Of a DNA stretch of 42,191 nucleotides, positions 1 through 7,304 are shown piece after piece. Under the pieces are notes generated by a model. It worked only from the letters and a program-made list of their open reading frames with translations. It was not told the origin of the DNA and searched no databases. This DNA is from Rhodoferax sp. (lineage in GTDB: Bacteria > Pseudomonadota > Gammaproteobacteria > Burkholderiales > Burkholderiaceae_C), in contig NZ_JAGPBB010000028.1 of the NCBI RefSeq assembly GCF_018063565.1, positions 1-42,191 of the forward strand, given 5' to 3'. How positions within the stretch are numbered: the stretch's first letter is position 1; the number at the start of each line of letters is the position of its first letter. The translations under genes were made by a program, and so were the position numbers.

Positions 1-692
1 CGGAAGCGCTTGAGCAGATTCAAAAAGCCCTGCCATTCGGCCTTGTCGATCGACTGATTGCTCTCCTGCGTGGTGTACCGGCCTGCGGTGTCAATCAGCA
101 CGGCCTCGTTGGTAAACCACCAGTCACAATTGCGCGTGCCGCCGATGCCACGAATCGCGGCCTTGCCAAACTGCTCGGCCAGCGGAAAAGTCAGACCGGC
201 GTTGACCAGCGCGGTGGTCTTGCCGGACCCTGGCGCACCAATGAAGGCATACCACGGCAACTGGTAAACATACTGCTTGGACAGACCGGCCAGCAGACCG
301 CTTTTCTCGGTCGAAGAGAACCGTGTTTTCTTGAGAACATCTGCCGCTTCCTTGAAGCGCTTGTTGAGTTCTGCCACCTCTTCTGAACCGGCGGCTTGAC
401 CCTCGACCGGTGTGGCCTGCATTTTGGCCAGTTGACCGAGCAAGGCTCCATTGATGTTGCGCTGACGCCACCAATGAATCAGCCGCTTGACCAACCAGAA
501 CAGCCAGATGCCAGCAATGACGCTCCAGCGCACCCATTCCGGCCCCAGCGGTTGCCACTGCGCACCGGACAGGGACATGGCAAAGATCGGACCGACAAAC
601 CAGATCACCAGCGACAACACCAGCAAAAGCAGGATCGTCAGCGTGGTACGGTTGATAAAGATACCCACAAAACGGCGAAATGAACTGAACAC
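1..692 (-). CDS. tssM: TssM (IcmF/VasK) T6SS inner-membrane protein, N-terminal part, cut by window edge
   Basis: TssM is the large inner-membrane subunit of the T6SS membrane complex (TssJLM) that anchors the baseplate and spans the periplasm. Only the first 230 codons are present; the family is usually above 1,100 residues. Two N-terminal membrane segments lie at about residues 17-39 and 53-70, followed by the cytoplasmic NTPase domain with a Walker A motif (GAPGSGKTT, about 152-160) and a DTAGRY motif (about 201-206). The start is a GTG at 692: an AGGAGG ribosome-binding site overlaps the tssL stop codon 7 nt before it, and this frame gives the conserved TssM N-terminus. tssM follows tssL by 11 nt, so the two are probably co-translated. 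The rest of the gene lies left of base 1. Confidence 0.96.
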   Translation of the reverse strand, partial: MFSSFRRFVGIFINRTTLTILLLLVLSLVIWFVGPIFAMSLSGAQWQPLGPEWVRWSVIAGIWLFWLVKRLIHWWRQRNINGALLGQLAKMQATPVEGQAAGSEEVAELNKRFKEAADVLKKTRFSSTEKSGLLAGLSKQYVYQLPWYAFIGAPGSGKTTALVNAGLTFPLAEQFGKAAIRGIGGTRNCDWWFTNEAVLIDTAGRYTTQESNQSIDKAEWQGFLNLLKRF

Positions 693-703
693 GTGCCGTC
701 CTC

Positions 704-2050
704 CTACTGTTTGGCCGAAGTGGCAGCGTTGAGTTCACGGTCACGTTCTTGCGGCGACAACAACAGGGTCACCTCGACGCGACGATTTCTTGACTTGTTC
801 TCGGCGCTGTCATTGGGCGCCACCGGGTCACTTTCGGCGCGGCCTTCAGCACGGGTGCGGTTACGAACCGTCAGCCGTTCATCCACGATGCGCCGAACCA
901 CATCGGCCCGGGCCTGTGACAACTCAAAATTGGACGGAAACCGTACGGTGCGGATGGGCACATTGTCGGTATAGCCCGTCACCAAGACCGCCCCTGGCAC
1001 GGTGTTGAGGGCGTCAGAAACACGGGCCAACACCGGCATGTAGCGGGATTTGACGTCGGTGGAGCCCGAATCAAACAAACCATCGCCGCGCAGGATCACC
1101 ACGCTGCGGTCTGCTTCGTCCCGAACGGTGACCAGACCTTCGCGGATCTCGGGCTCAAGAAACTGGGCGAAACGATTCACGGGTGCGGCAGGCTTGACCA
1201 CCACCGCCTGTGCTTTGGGCATGCGGATACCGGCAATCGTGCTGAACACGGTGCTGGACTTGTCAGCCAGCAGAAAAGAGTACAGAAAGAAGATCGCCAC
1301 CAGCACCAACAAGGTGGCACCTGCTGTGATCCATAGCGGCAGGAACCCCCATTTGGCGCGCATGTCAGACTGCGCACCCTGCCAGTGCAGCGACAGCGGG
1401 CGATGCAGTTCGCCGTGGACGCCCGCGATGATCTCGACCAGGCGGCGGCGCAGGGTTTCCAGCTGCGTCCGGCCGTTATCAACCACCCCAAACCGACCCT
1501 CAAATCCCAATGCAATACACACCGCCATCATTTCGATCAAATCAATGTGCTTCTTGGGGTCTTGCACCAGCCGAGCCAAAACCTGAAAGAACTTCTCTCC
1601 ACCCCAGGTTTCGTTGTGAAACGTCACCAACAGGCTGTGGCGCGACCAGGCACCACCGCCACCCCAGGGGGTTTTGGCCGCGGTTTCGTCCAGCGCGGTG
1701 CACAGGGCATAGCGCGCGCCAATCACGGTTTCCTGCGGCAAGGGTACTTCGCGGGCACGCCGCTCAAACAACTGCACCTGCTCGACCAGGTAGTTGCGCA
1801 GTTGCGCCGGATCCGGATGTTGCGCCATGACCCGGATCTGTGGAATCAAATTAAGCAGCGGGTTGGCCGACATCGCCAGCGGGTTGGCACCGCTGAGGAT
1901 TTCAGGAAGATCAGCCGCCAGCATCGGTCCCTGGGCAAATGCCGGCGGTGACCCGCCGGGTTGTGCGACAGGTTCAGGTACCGCAGCAGCTTGCGCTTGA
2001 AAAAGCGCAAACGGATCCAGATTGGCGGATGGATTGGGTGTGGCAGTCAT
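704..2050 (-). CDS. tssL: TssL (DotU/IcmH family) with C-terminal OmpA-like peptidoglycan-binding domain
   Basis: TssL is the second inner-membrane subunit of the T6SS trans-envelope complex and contacts TssM and the baseplate protein TssK. The 448-residue product has a low-complexity N-terminus (1-60), a cytoplasmic DotU/IcmH helical domain (about 60-225), one membrane anchor (about 238-261) and an OmpA-like periplasmic domain (about 320-440) with TGYTDNVPI and NFELSQARA, the usual peptidoglycan-binding signatures. Such an 'evolved' TssL carries its own cell-wall anchor, a job done elsewhere by TagL. The ATG at 2050 overlaps the tssK stop as ATGA. An upstream in-frame ATG at 2065 would add five residues, but the overlapping start is more typical of translational coupling. 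Confidence 0.96.
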   Translation of the reverse strand: MTATPNPSANLDPFALFQAQAAAVPEPVAQPGGSPPAFAQGPMLAADLPEILSGANPLAMSANPLLNLIPQIRVMAQHPDPAQLRNYLVEQVQLFERRAREVPLPQETVIGARYALCTALDETAAKTPWGGGGAWSRHSLLVTFHNETWGGEKFFQVLARLVQDPKKHIDLIEMMAVCIALGFEGRFGVVDNGRTQLETLRRRLVEIIAGVHGELHRPLSLHWQGAQSDMRAKWGFLPLWITAGATLLVLVAIFFLYSFLLADKSSTVFSTIAGIRMPKAQAVVVKPAAPVNRFAQFLEPEIREGLVTVRDEADRSVVILRGDGLFDSGSTDVKSRYMPVLARVSDALNTVPGAVLVTGYTDNVPIRTVRFPSNFELSQARADVVRRIVDERLTVRNRTRAEGRAESDPVAPNDSAENKSRNRRVEVTLLLSPQERDRELNAATSAKQ

Positions 2051-3381
2051 GTTCTGATGGCCCAAAGTTCAAGTTTCAAGCCCGGAAAGTCGCCTGCGAT
2101 GTGCATCGCCAGACCACCCGATCGCTCCAGACCGCGCCAGAACTCGCTGGCGGTATCAAGCTCGAAATAGTTGTTACCGGCATGATAGGGAATTTGACGC
2201 GGTGCCACCGGCAACGGTCGCAATCCGACGCCGGGCAGATGCAAATTGACCAAATCGCGAATTTTCTCCACCGGCCCGATCTTGACCTGCGTCGGGAACT
2301 GCTTGCGAACCTGCTCGCCTGGCAAATCGGAGGCCACCGCCAGCACAAAAGTGGCGGACTTGATCAGTTCCTGATTGGCAATAACCGCCACCCGCACACC
2401 ATAGGCGCGCTCCATCAGTTCGATCTGGAAAGCGTTTTGCTCCAGCACCATCGACAAGGAACGCCGCAAATCCGCCATCAGTGGGATGAAGCAGCTGGCC
2501 AGTGCATCGTGGTTGTAGGGCGGGTATTCTCCGGGGCGCCGGGTGTCCCGGGTGAAAGTGGTGAAGTCTCCTGCCAAGGTAAGCAGCTCGGCGTACAGGC
2601 GCTCCGGGTGCAAAGTACGCAACTGCGACAAGTGGACCACCTGTGGCTCATAGCGATTCACCAGTTGCAGCACCAGGAAGTCTGCCATTTCAGACACGCC
2701 ACCTCGTCCAGGAGCCGACAGGCGGGCCGCCAAAGCCTCACCCCGATGGTGCAAAAGGCCTGCCAGCTCGCGCAAAAAACCCGACAACAGAGCGCTCTCG
2801 TGAACCACCACCACCGGAGGAATGTGATTCTCGTCAAGCAGGATGGACAAATCGTTGCGACGCTCGACCACCTGGCAGACACCCAGTGTCATCCAGTCTT
2901 CGGGAATCTCGTCTTCAGCCAGCAGTCGCAAGCGCAAATGCGCAGTCTGAATGGGGGCGGGGTCACCGGCGATGGAATTCTGATCGGGCACCTCTTCTTC
3001 CGAGACCCTGAAACGGGCCAGCGAACGTGCGTCGTCGTCAAAGGAGACTTCCTCGCTACCCGGTCGATAAACGGGCAGGCACAGAAAAACACGTTTGGCT
3101 TTGACGTTTTCGGAGATGGTGAGTACGCTGGGGGCGTCGTTCACGCCCGGAAACTCAAACGGCGTTCCATCCGGCATCACACCGGTAGCTTTGGCGATGG
3201 CCACTTTGCCGATCGCCAACGAGGCCGCATCCAGCAACAGCGAGTGAAAACCCCAAAAATGCCCCTGTGCACTCAAAACCAATTGGCGTTGAGCAAATTC
3301 CTGCTGGCGCTGTGCCTGCTGAAAGTGCTGTGGCCGAAGGAACATACCCTCGGACCAGACAACTCGGCTGCGATCACTCAT
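2047..3381 (-). CDS. tssK: TssK T6SS baseplate subunit
   Basis: TssK is the trimeric cytoplasmic baseplate adaptor that ties the TssFGE wedge to the TssLM membrane complex. The 444-residue length matches the family, and the N-terminus (VVWSEGMFLRPQHFQQ) is the highly conserved TssK shell-domain signature. No membrane segment is seen, as expected. It follows the 128-residue helical gene by 18 nt and its stop overlaps the tssL start, so K-L-M form a tight distal cluster in the order typical of T6SS loci. The ribosome-binding site before ATG 3381 is weak, which suggests some dependence on translation from the gene before it. Confidence 0.97.
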   Translation of the reverse strand: MSDRSRVVWSEGMFLRPQHFQQAQRQQEFAQRQLVLSAQGHFWGFHSLLLDAASLAIGKVAIAKATGVMPDGTPFEFPGVNDAPSVLTISENVKAKRVFLCLPVYRPGSEEVSFDDDARSLARFRVSEEEVPDQNSIAGDPAPIQTAHLRLRLLAEDEIPEDWMTLGVCQVVERRNDLSILLDENHIPPVVVVHESALLSGFLRELAGLLHHRGEALAARLSAPGRGGVSEMADFLVLQLVNRYEPQVVHLSQLRTLHPERLYAELLTLAGDFTTFTRDTRRPGEYPPYNHDALASCFIPLMADLRRSLSMVLEQNAFQIELMERAYGVRVAVIANQELIKSATFVLAVASDLPGEQVRKQFPTQVKIGPVEKIRDLVNLHLPGVGLRPLPVAPRQIPYHAGNNYFELDTASEFWRGLERSGGLAMHIAGDFPGLKLELWAIRT

Positions 3382-3399
3382 GCTTCAACCCGGTTCATA

Positions 3400-3786
3400 T
3401 TAAAAAGCCTTGGCCACTTCGACATTTTTCTCAACCGCTTTCTTGTAGTTCTCTGCTTTTGACTTCAGGTCAGTGACGACCTGTTTGTATTTTGCTACCG
3501 CAGCGATCACCTTGGGAACGCCTTGAGCGATGGCAGCAATCAGACCGGGCAGGTTACCACTTGAAGCTGCATGTGCGCCATCAGAGAGAATTTTGGTTGC
3601 CTCGATCACGTCTGCCTTGGCCTCATCAAGCAGTTTGCGAACCTCCTGGTAATCTTTGCGGGCCTGGTTGACCGTCTTGATGTTTTCATCAAGCAGATCA
3701 GTGGCCTTCTTCATTTTGTCTTTTGAAGTGTCAACAAAAGACTTGGTGTCTTCGATGGTTTTCGACAGGGCATCAGTGACCGCCAC
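3400..3786 (-). CDS. Unassigned 128-residue helical protein in the T6SS operon
   Basis: I do not recognise this family. The start is a GTG at 3786, preceded at 6 nt by AAGGAG that overlaps the stop of the HEAT-like gene; an open frame continues further upstream but would overlap that gene in another frame. The 128 residues are Lys/Asp/Glu-rich and almost free of helix breakers at 1-68 and 98-128, so two long charged helices (probably coiled coil) are likely. Between them lies a hydrophobic Ala/Ile/Gly segment (about 79-99, NLPGLIAAIAQGVP then KVIAAVAKY). There is no signal peptide and no cysteine. Its position, co-translated with the HEAT-like gene between vgrG and tssK, suggests a VgrG-linked accessory, cargo or adaptor role, but this is inference. 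Confidence 0.8.
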   Translation of the reverse strand: MAVTDALSKTIEDTKSFVDTSKDKMKKATDLLDENIKTVNQARKDYQEVRKLLDEAKADVIEATKILSDGAHAASSGNLPGLIAAIAQGVPKVIAAVAKYKQVVTDLKSKAENYKKAVEKNVEVAKAF

Positions 3787-3788
3787 GA

Positions 3789-4883
3789 TCAACTCCTTTG
3801 GGCGGAAGTGCCGCCAATTTTCTGACCCGTCAAGGTCAGGTAAGTCTGTTCCAGCGTGGGCTTGAGCGCGTCGCTGGCCACCGTGTGACGCTGCGCCAAC
3901 ACGGCCGCACCACGCGCAAATTGCTTTGCATGCAAACACAATAGCACGCAATGCGCTGCAGCACTGCGCTCTGGCCCGTTTTGTATACGATCCAGAACGC
4001 GCGCAATGGGTATGTCGCGCTCCTTCGCTCGCACACTCACCAAAGCACGACAAAACGCCTCCTCGCGCGCTGGGTCATTAATGTTTTGCAACGCCTGGCC
4101 GAGGCTGGGCGCAGCCGGTTGCGCACTTTCACCCAGCGTTGTCAACGCAGCCAAGGCTGCTTGCCATTGCTCTGTCTCTGGCGCTTGTGCAGCAACTTGC
4201 GCCAGCGCAGCCACTGCGGGTCCATCAGGTCGAATCTGGGCTAACGCGCTGTAGCCGGCTATTCCTGTGGGCACCAGAGGTGTATCCCGCATGGACCGGA
4301 TAATGAACTGCTCGACATCATGGCGATGTTTCTCAGACGACATCGCGCTGCGTGCCAAGGCGGTCAGGGCCTCAATGTTCCACGCTTGCGGTTGCATGGA
4401 GGCCACGGTCTGCGCGATTGCCGGCGTGGCAGCAGCGATCACCAGTGTCAAAGTCAAAAGGGCAATCTTGCGCGCCGCAACGTCTGGCAAAATCAGCATG
4501 GACGCCAAGCGATTCAAGGCTGAGGTCGGCACCTGTTTGTGCCGAAACAACCCATGCGCTGCGAACGCTCGCACATGATCAGGCTGGGTTGCATCACTCA
4601 ATGCGCTTAACATCTCCAGACCCTGAGGTGTCAGCCGCCCTAGTGTCACCCCGCCCAGCGCCACCGCCACCGCCTGCAAGACCAGTGGATCCTTTGGTGC
4701 ACGAACTGCACACTGGATAATTTCAGTGATGCAGCTGTCGGTGGGTGCATCGGGCTGAACGCACTGCATCAGTGCCTCGAACCGCTCCTCCGCGGAAGCA
4801 GCCCGCAGTTGCCCCGCCAACTGCTCGCCCGTCATGGACACGGCAGGCTTCAAAGGTACATCGGGTGACGAGGACTGCTGCAT
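3789..4883 (-). CDS. HEAT-like alpha-solenoid protein next to vgrG, function unknown
   Basis: The 364-residue product is Ala/Leu-rich, with repeated helix-turn-helix segments such as DPLVLQAVAVALGGV, VRAFAAHGLFRHK and VAALAQVAAQAP, spaced about 35-40 residues apart. This is the pattern of HEAT/Armadillo-type solenoids. No catalytic motif, signal peptide or clear membrane anchor is visible; a hydrophobic stretch near residues 142-160 reads as a buried solenoid helix. It begins 6 nt after the vgrG stop and ends 2 nt before the next gene, so the three are almost certainly co-translated. Solenoid proteins often act as binding scaffolds; a role as chaperone or adaptor for VgrG or its cargo is plausible but unproven. 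It is not one of the thirteen core Tss proteins. Confidence 0.82.
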   Translation of the reverse strand: MQQSSSPDVPLKPAVSMTGEQLAGQLRAASAEERFEALMQCVQPDAPTDSCITEIIQCAVRAPKDPLVLQAVAVALGGVTLGRLTPQGLEMLSALSDATQPDHVRAFAAHGLFRHKQVPTSALNRLASMLILPDVAARKIALLTLTLVIAAATPAIAQTVASMQPQAWNIEALTALARSAMSSEKHRHDVEQFIIRSMRDTPLVPTGIAGYSALAQIRPDGPAVAALAQVAAQAPETEQWQAALAALTTLGESAQPAAPSLGQALQNINDPAREEAFCRALVSVRAKERDIPIARVLDRIQNGPERSAAAHCVLLCLHAKQFARGAAVLAQRHTVASDALKPTLEQTYLTLTGQKIGGTSAQRS

Positions 4884-4889
4884 AAACCA

Positions 4890-7304
4890 TCAGACCATGT
4901 TTCCGACACCAGGCGTATAGGTCGGCGATACGATCGATGTCGAGATGACCGCGCCAGCGACGGTGAGTACACCAGCCACGGTCACCGCACCTGTCATGGT
5001 GATGGCTCCAGCCGCCATGGTGATCGCGGCTGCATTGATCGATACCGCAGCGCCGGTGATGGTGATCGCGCCCCCCGCCGAGATACTGACAATCGCGCCG
5101 GTTTTCAACGTGAAAGATGCGCCAGCGGTCATGTCGATCGCCGCGCCGGCTTTCAGCGTACAGGCTCCACCCACATCGGTCGACTTGATTCCACCGACCG
5201 TGAGTGCATCCTGTCCACCCACGGTGATGTCCCGCTTGGTACCAATGGTTTCGGTCTGAGTCAGCGTAATGGTGGCCTTATCGGTCGCCATCACCGTGGC
5301 CTCGCGGTTCAAGCAGGTTTCTGAATATTTCACCCCGGCCGTCACGGAGTAGTCTTGTGCCGTGGAGTTGGACGCGCTGCCCCCGCAGACCATCTTGTCG
5401 TCACCGGTGACCAAGGTGTCTCGGCCGGCACCGACTTTCAGCGACTGCTTATCACTGACCGAAACAGTCTGGGACTTGCCAACTGAAATCGCTTGCCGCC
5501 CACCAATCTCCTGGTTATGGTCGGACCCGACCGACTCACTGAGGGCTGTGCCCACCGACAACTCGCGCGCCTTGCCCACGCTGATGGCTTGTTCACCGCC
5601 AACGCTGGTGTTCTGATTGCCGCCAACGCTGTTATCCTGATTGACACCGATTTGATTGGCCTGGTTGTTGTTGATCACATGCCGATCATCATTGACCACA
5701 AAGCGGTTGTCGTCGTGACCGATTCGGCTTCGTCGGTCTTGCCCGACGGTTCGAGTCTCGCTGTCTTCCACAACCGTATCCAAGTTCTTTTGCGCATGCA
5801 CGTACAGTTGCTCTTTGCCCTTCAAGTCTTCCATGCGGATTTCATTGAAATCTGTGTCGCTACCCCCCTTGGTTGAACGCGACTTGATGCCACTGGCCGT
5901 TTTGTTGGCTGGCAGACCATAGGGCGGCATCTGGTCAGCGTTGTAGACGCGCCCCGTGATCATCGGGTAGTCGGGGTCTCCTCCAATGAAGTCGACGATC
6001 ACCTCTTGCCCGATGCGGGGAATGTGAATAAACCCCCACTTTTCACCCGCCCAAGGTTGGCTGACGCGGACCCAGCAGCTGCTGTTCTCGTTCTTCTTGC
6101 CGTAACGGTCCCAGAAAAACTGCACCTTGACGCGACCGTACTTGTCGGTATAGATCTCTTCACCGGCTGGCCCCACGACCACCGCGGTTTGGGGCCCGTT
6201 GGTGATCGGTTTGGCAGTGACCGGCTGCGGGCGAAAGGGTATGGAGGTTGGGTGCGATGTCACCAGGATATTCCATGTCGCGTCACCGTCTCCACTGCCC
6301 GCTGACATGCGTGCGTTGTCTCGAAAGAAATAATTCACCGCCACCGCCAGGTACTCACGGTTCTGGTCGGCACGCGGACACCTCTCCAGCGTGAACAGAT
6401 AACCCGGCGCCATGGTACGCACCGTGGTATTGCCTTGCGCCCGATCGTGCTCGGATTCAAGCGACTCCAGTCGGGCGGCTGAATAGTTTTCACCATCGCC
6501 GACCTTCACATAGCCCCCTGGCCACATGTAACGCTCCCATGCATCCTGCGAATGTCCGAGCGGATTTTTCCGCTTGGTTTTCAGGTCACCCCGCGGGTTC
6601 TCAAAATCGTAGTCATCGGTCAGGTATTCGCCAGAGTTGATCTCTTCCAGCACCTGCCAGCTATTGATGTGCTCTTCATCGACGACCGCCGCCGCGTCGA
6701 GTCCATAGTACTTGATGGTCGGCTTGCCGGGCAGTGGTGCATGGCAGCTGATTTCGTCCACCAGCACCAGTTTGTGGCTACCTTGTTCATGCTGAAAGAA
6801 GAAGTAAATGCCTTCATGCTCCATCAATCGCATGACAAAGTTCAGGTCAGTTTCCTGATACTGAACACAGTAATCCCACTCCCGATAGGTTTTCTTGAGC
6901 TTGTTCAGCAAGGTAAAGCCATATTTGCCCAACACGTCAGCAATGATGTCAGGGACTTTCTTGAACTGGAAAATCTTGCAGTCGCTGCGACGACTCGCCA
7001 GCCACAACCAGGGTCGTAACTTGGCGGTGTACAAAAGATGCTGGCCTTCACGCCCGCCGCTGCCAAACCGGGTACAAATACCGCTGAAAAACCTGGGGCT
7101 TTTGCCATTCTCGGTTTCAACCTTGAGCGTGACGTCCTTGCCAAGCATGGCTTTGGCGCTAAGTCCGGACTGCTTGCTGTGAAACACCACATCAAACTCA
7201 AACAGGCCGGACAGCGCCTCCGTGCCCCGCATTTGACGGAACCACAAGGCCTCGCCCAGTGGCGTGGTGACGTCGACAATCCGTTCTTGGCTAGCCGAAG
7301 ACAT
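4890..7304 (-). CDS. vgrG: VgrG (TssI) T6SS spike protein
   Basis: VgrG trimers form the puncturing tip on the Hcp tube. The 804-residue product has the gp27-like hub (about 1-380), the gp5 OB-fold region (about 390-470, with PRIGQEVIVDFIGGDPDYP) and a long beta-helix stalk. Sequence 490-700 is full of short SVG/GVG-containing beta repeats, and the last 100 residues are Ala/Gly/Thr/Ile-rich strands ending in TYTPGVGNMV. No enzymatic extension follows, so this appears to be a structural VgrG that would need a PAAR tip or bound cargo, neither identified here. ATG 7304 was chosen because GGAG lies 9 nt upstream; a TTG two codons earlier is possible. The start lies inside the 3' end of clpV. Confidence 0.97.
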   Translation of the reverse strand: MSSASQERIVDVTTPLGEALWFRQMRGTEALSGLFEFDVVFHSKQSGLSAKAMLGKDVTLKVETENGKSPRFFSGICTRFGSGGREGQHLLYTAKLRPWLWLASRRSDCKIFQFKKVPDIIADVLGKYGFTLLNKLKKTYREWDYCVQYQETDLNFVMRLMEHEGIYFFFQHEQGSHKLVLVDEISCHAPLPGKPTIKYYGLDAAAVVDEEHINSWQVLEEINSGEYLTDDYDFENPRGDLKTKRKNPLGHSQDAWERYMWPGGYVKVGDGENYSAARLESLESEHDRAQGNTTVRTMAPGYLFTLERCPRADQNREYLAVAVNYFFRDNARMSAGSGDGDATWNILVTSHPTSIPFRPQPVTAKPITNGPQTAVVVGPAGEEIYTDKYGRVKVQFFWDRYGKKNENSSCWVRVSQPWAGEKWGFIHIPRIGQEVIVDFIGGDPDYPMITGRVYNADQMPPYGLPANKTASGIKSRSTKGGSDTDFNEIRMEDLKGKEQLYVHAQKNLDTVVEDSETRTVGQDRRSRIGHDDNRFVVNDDRHVINNNQANQIGVNQDNSVGGNQNTSVGGEQAISVGKARELSVGTALSESVGSDHNQEIGGRQAISVGKSQTVSVSDKQSLKVGAGRDTLVTGDDKMVCGGSASNSTAQDYSVTAGVKYSETCLNREATVMATDKATITLTQTETIGTKRDITVGGQDALTVGGIKSTDVGGACTLKAGAAIDMTAGASFTLKTGAIVSISAGGAITITGAAVSINAAAITMAAGAITMTGAVTVAGVLTVAGAVISTSIVSPTYTPGVGNMV
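5402..5680 (-). repeat. Short degenerate beta-helix repeats in the VgrG stalk
   Basis: This coding stretch gives many 7-9 residue units of the form xxSVGxxQ (NSVGG, TSVGG, ISVGK, LSVGT, ESVGS). The heptapeptide QAISVGK occurs twice exactly. These are the strand-turn units of the intertwined triple beta-helix of gp5/VgrG proteins. They are degenerate at DNA level, so slippage is unlikely. Confidence 0.7.

Noticed and set aside
124-744. Minus-strand open frame of 206 codons overlapping the start of tssM and the end of tssL
   Set aside because: Out of frame with tssM; the true frame starts at GTG 692 with a perfect ribosome-binding site and conserved TssM sequence.
1939-3462. Long plus-strand open frame (about 507 codons) opposite tssK
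   Set aside because: Antisense shadow of tssK; composition is unlike a protein (Gln/His-rich), no ribosome-binding site and no domain pattern.
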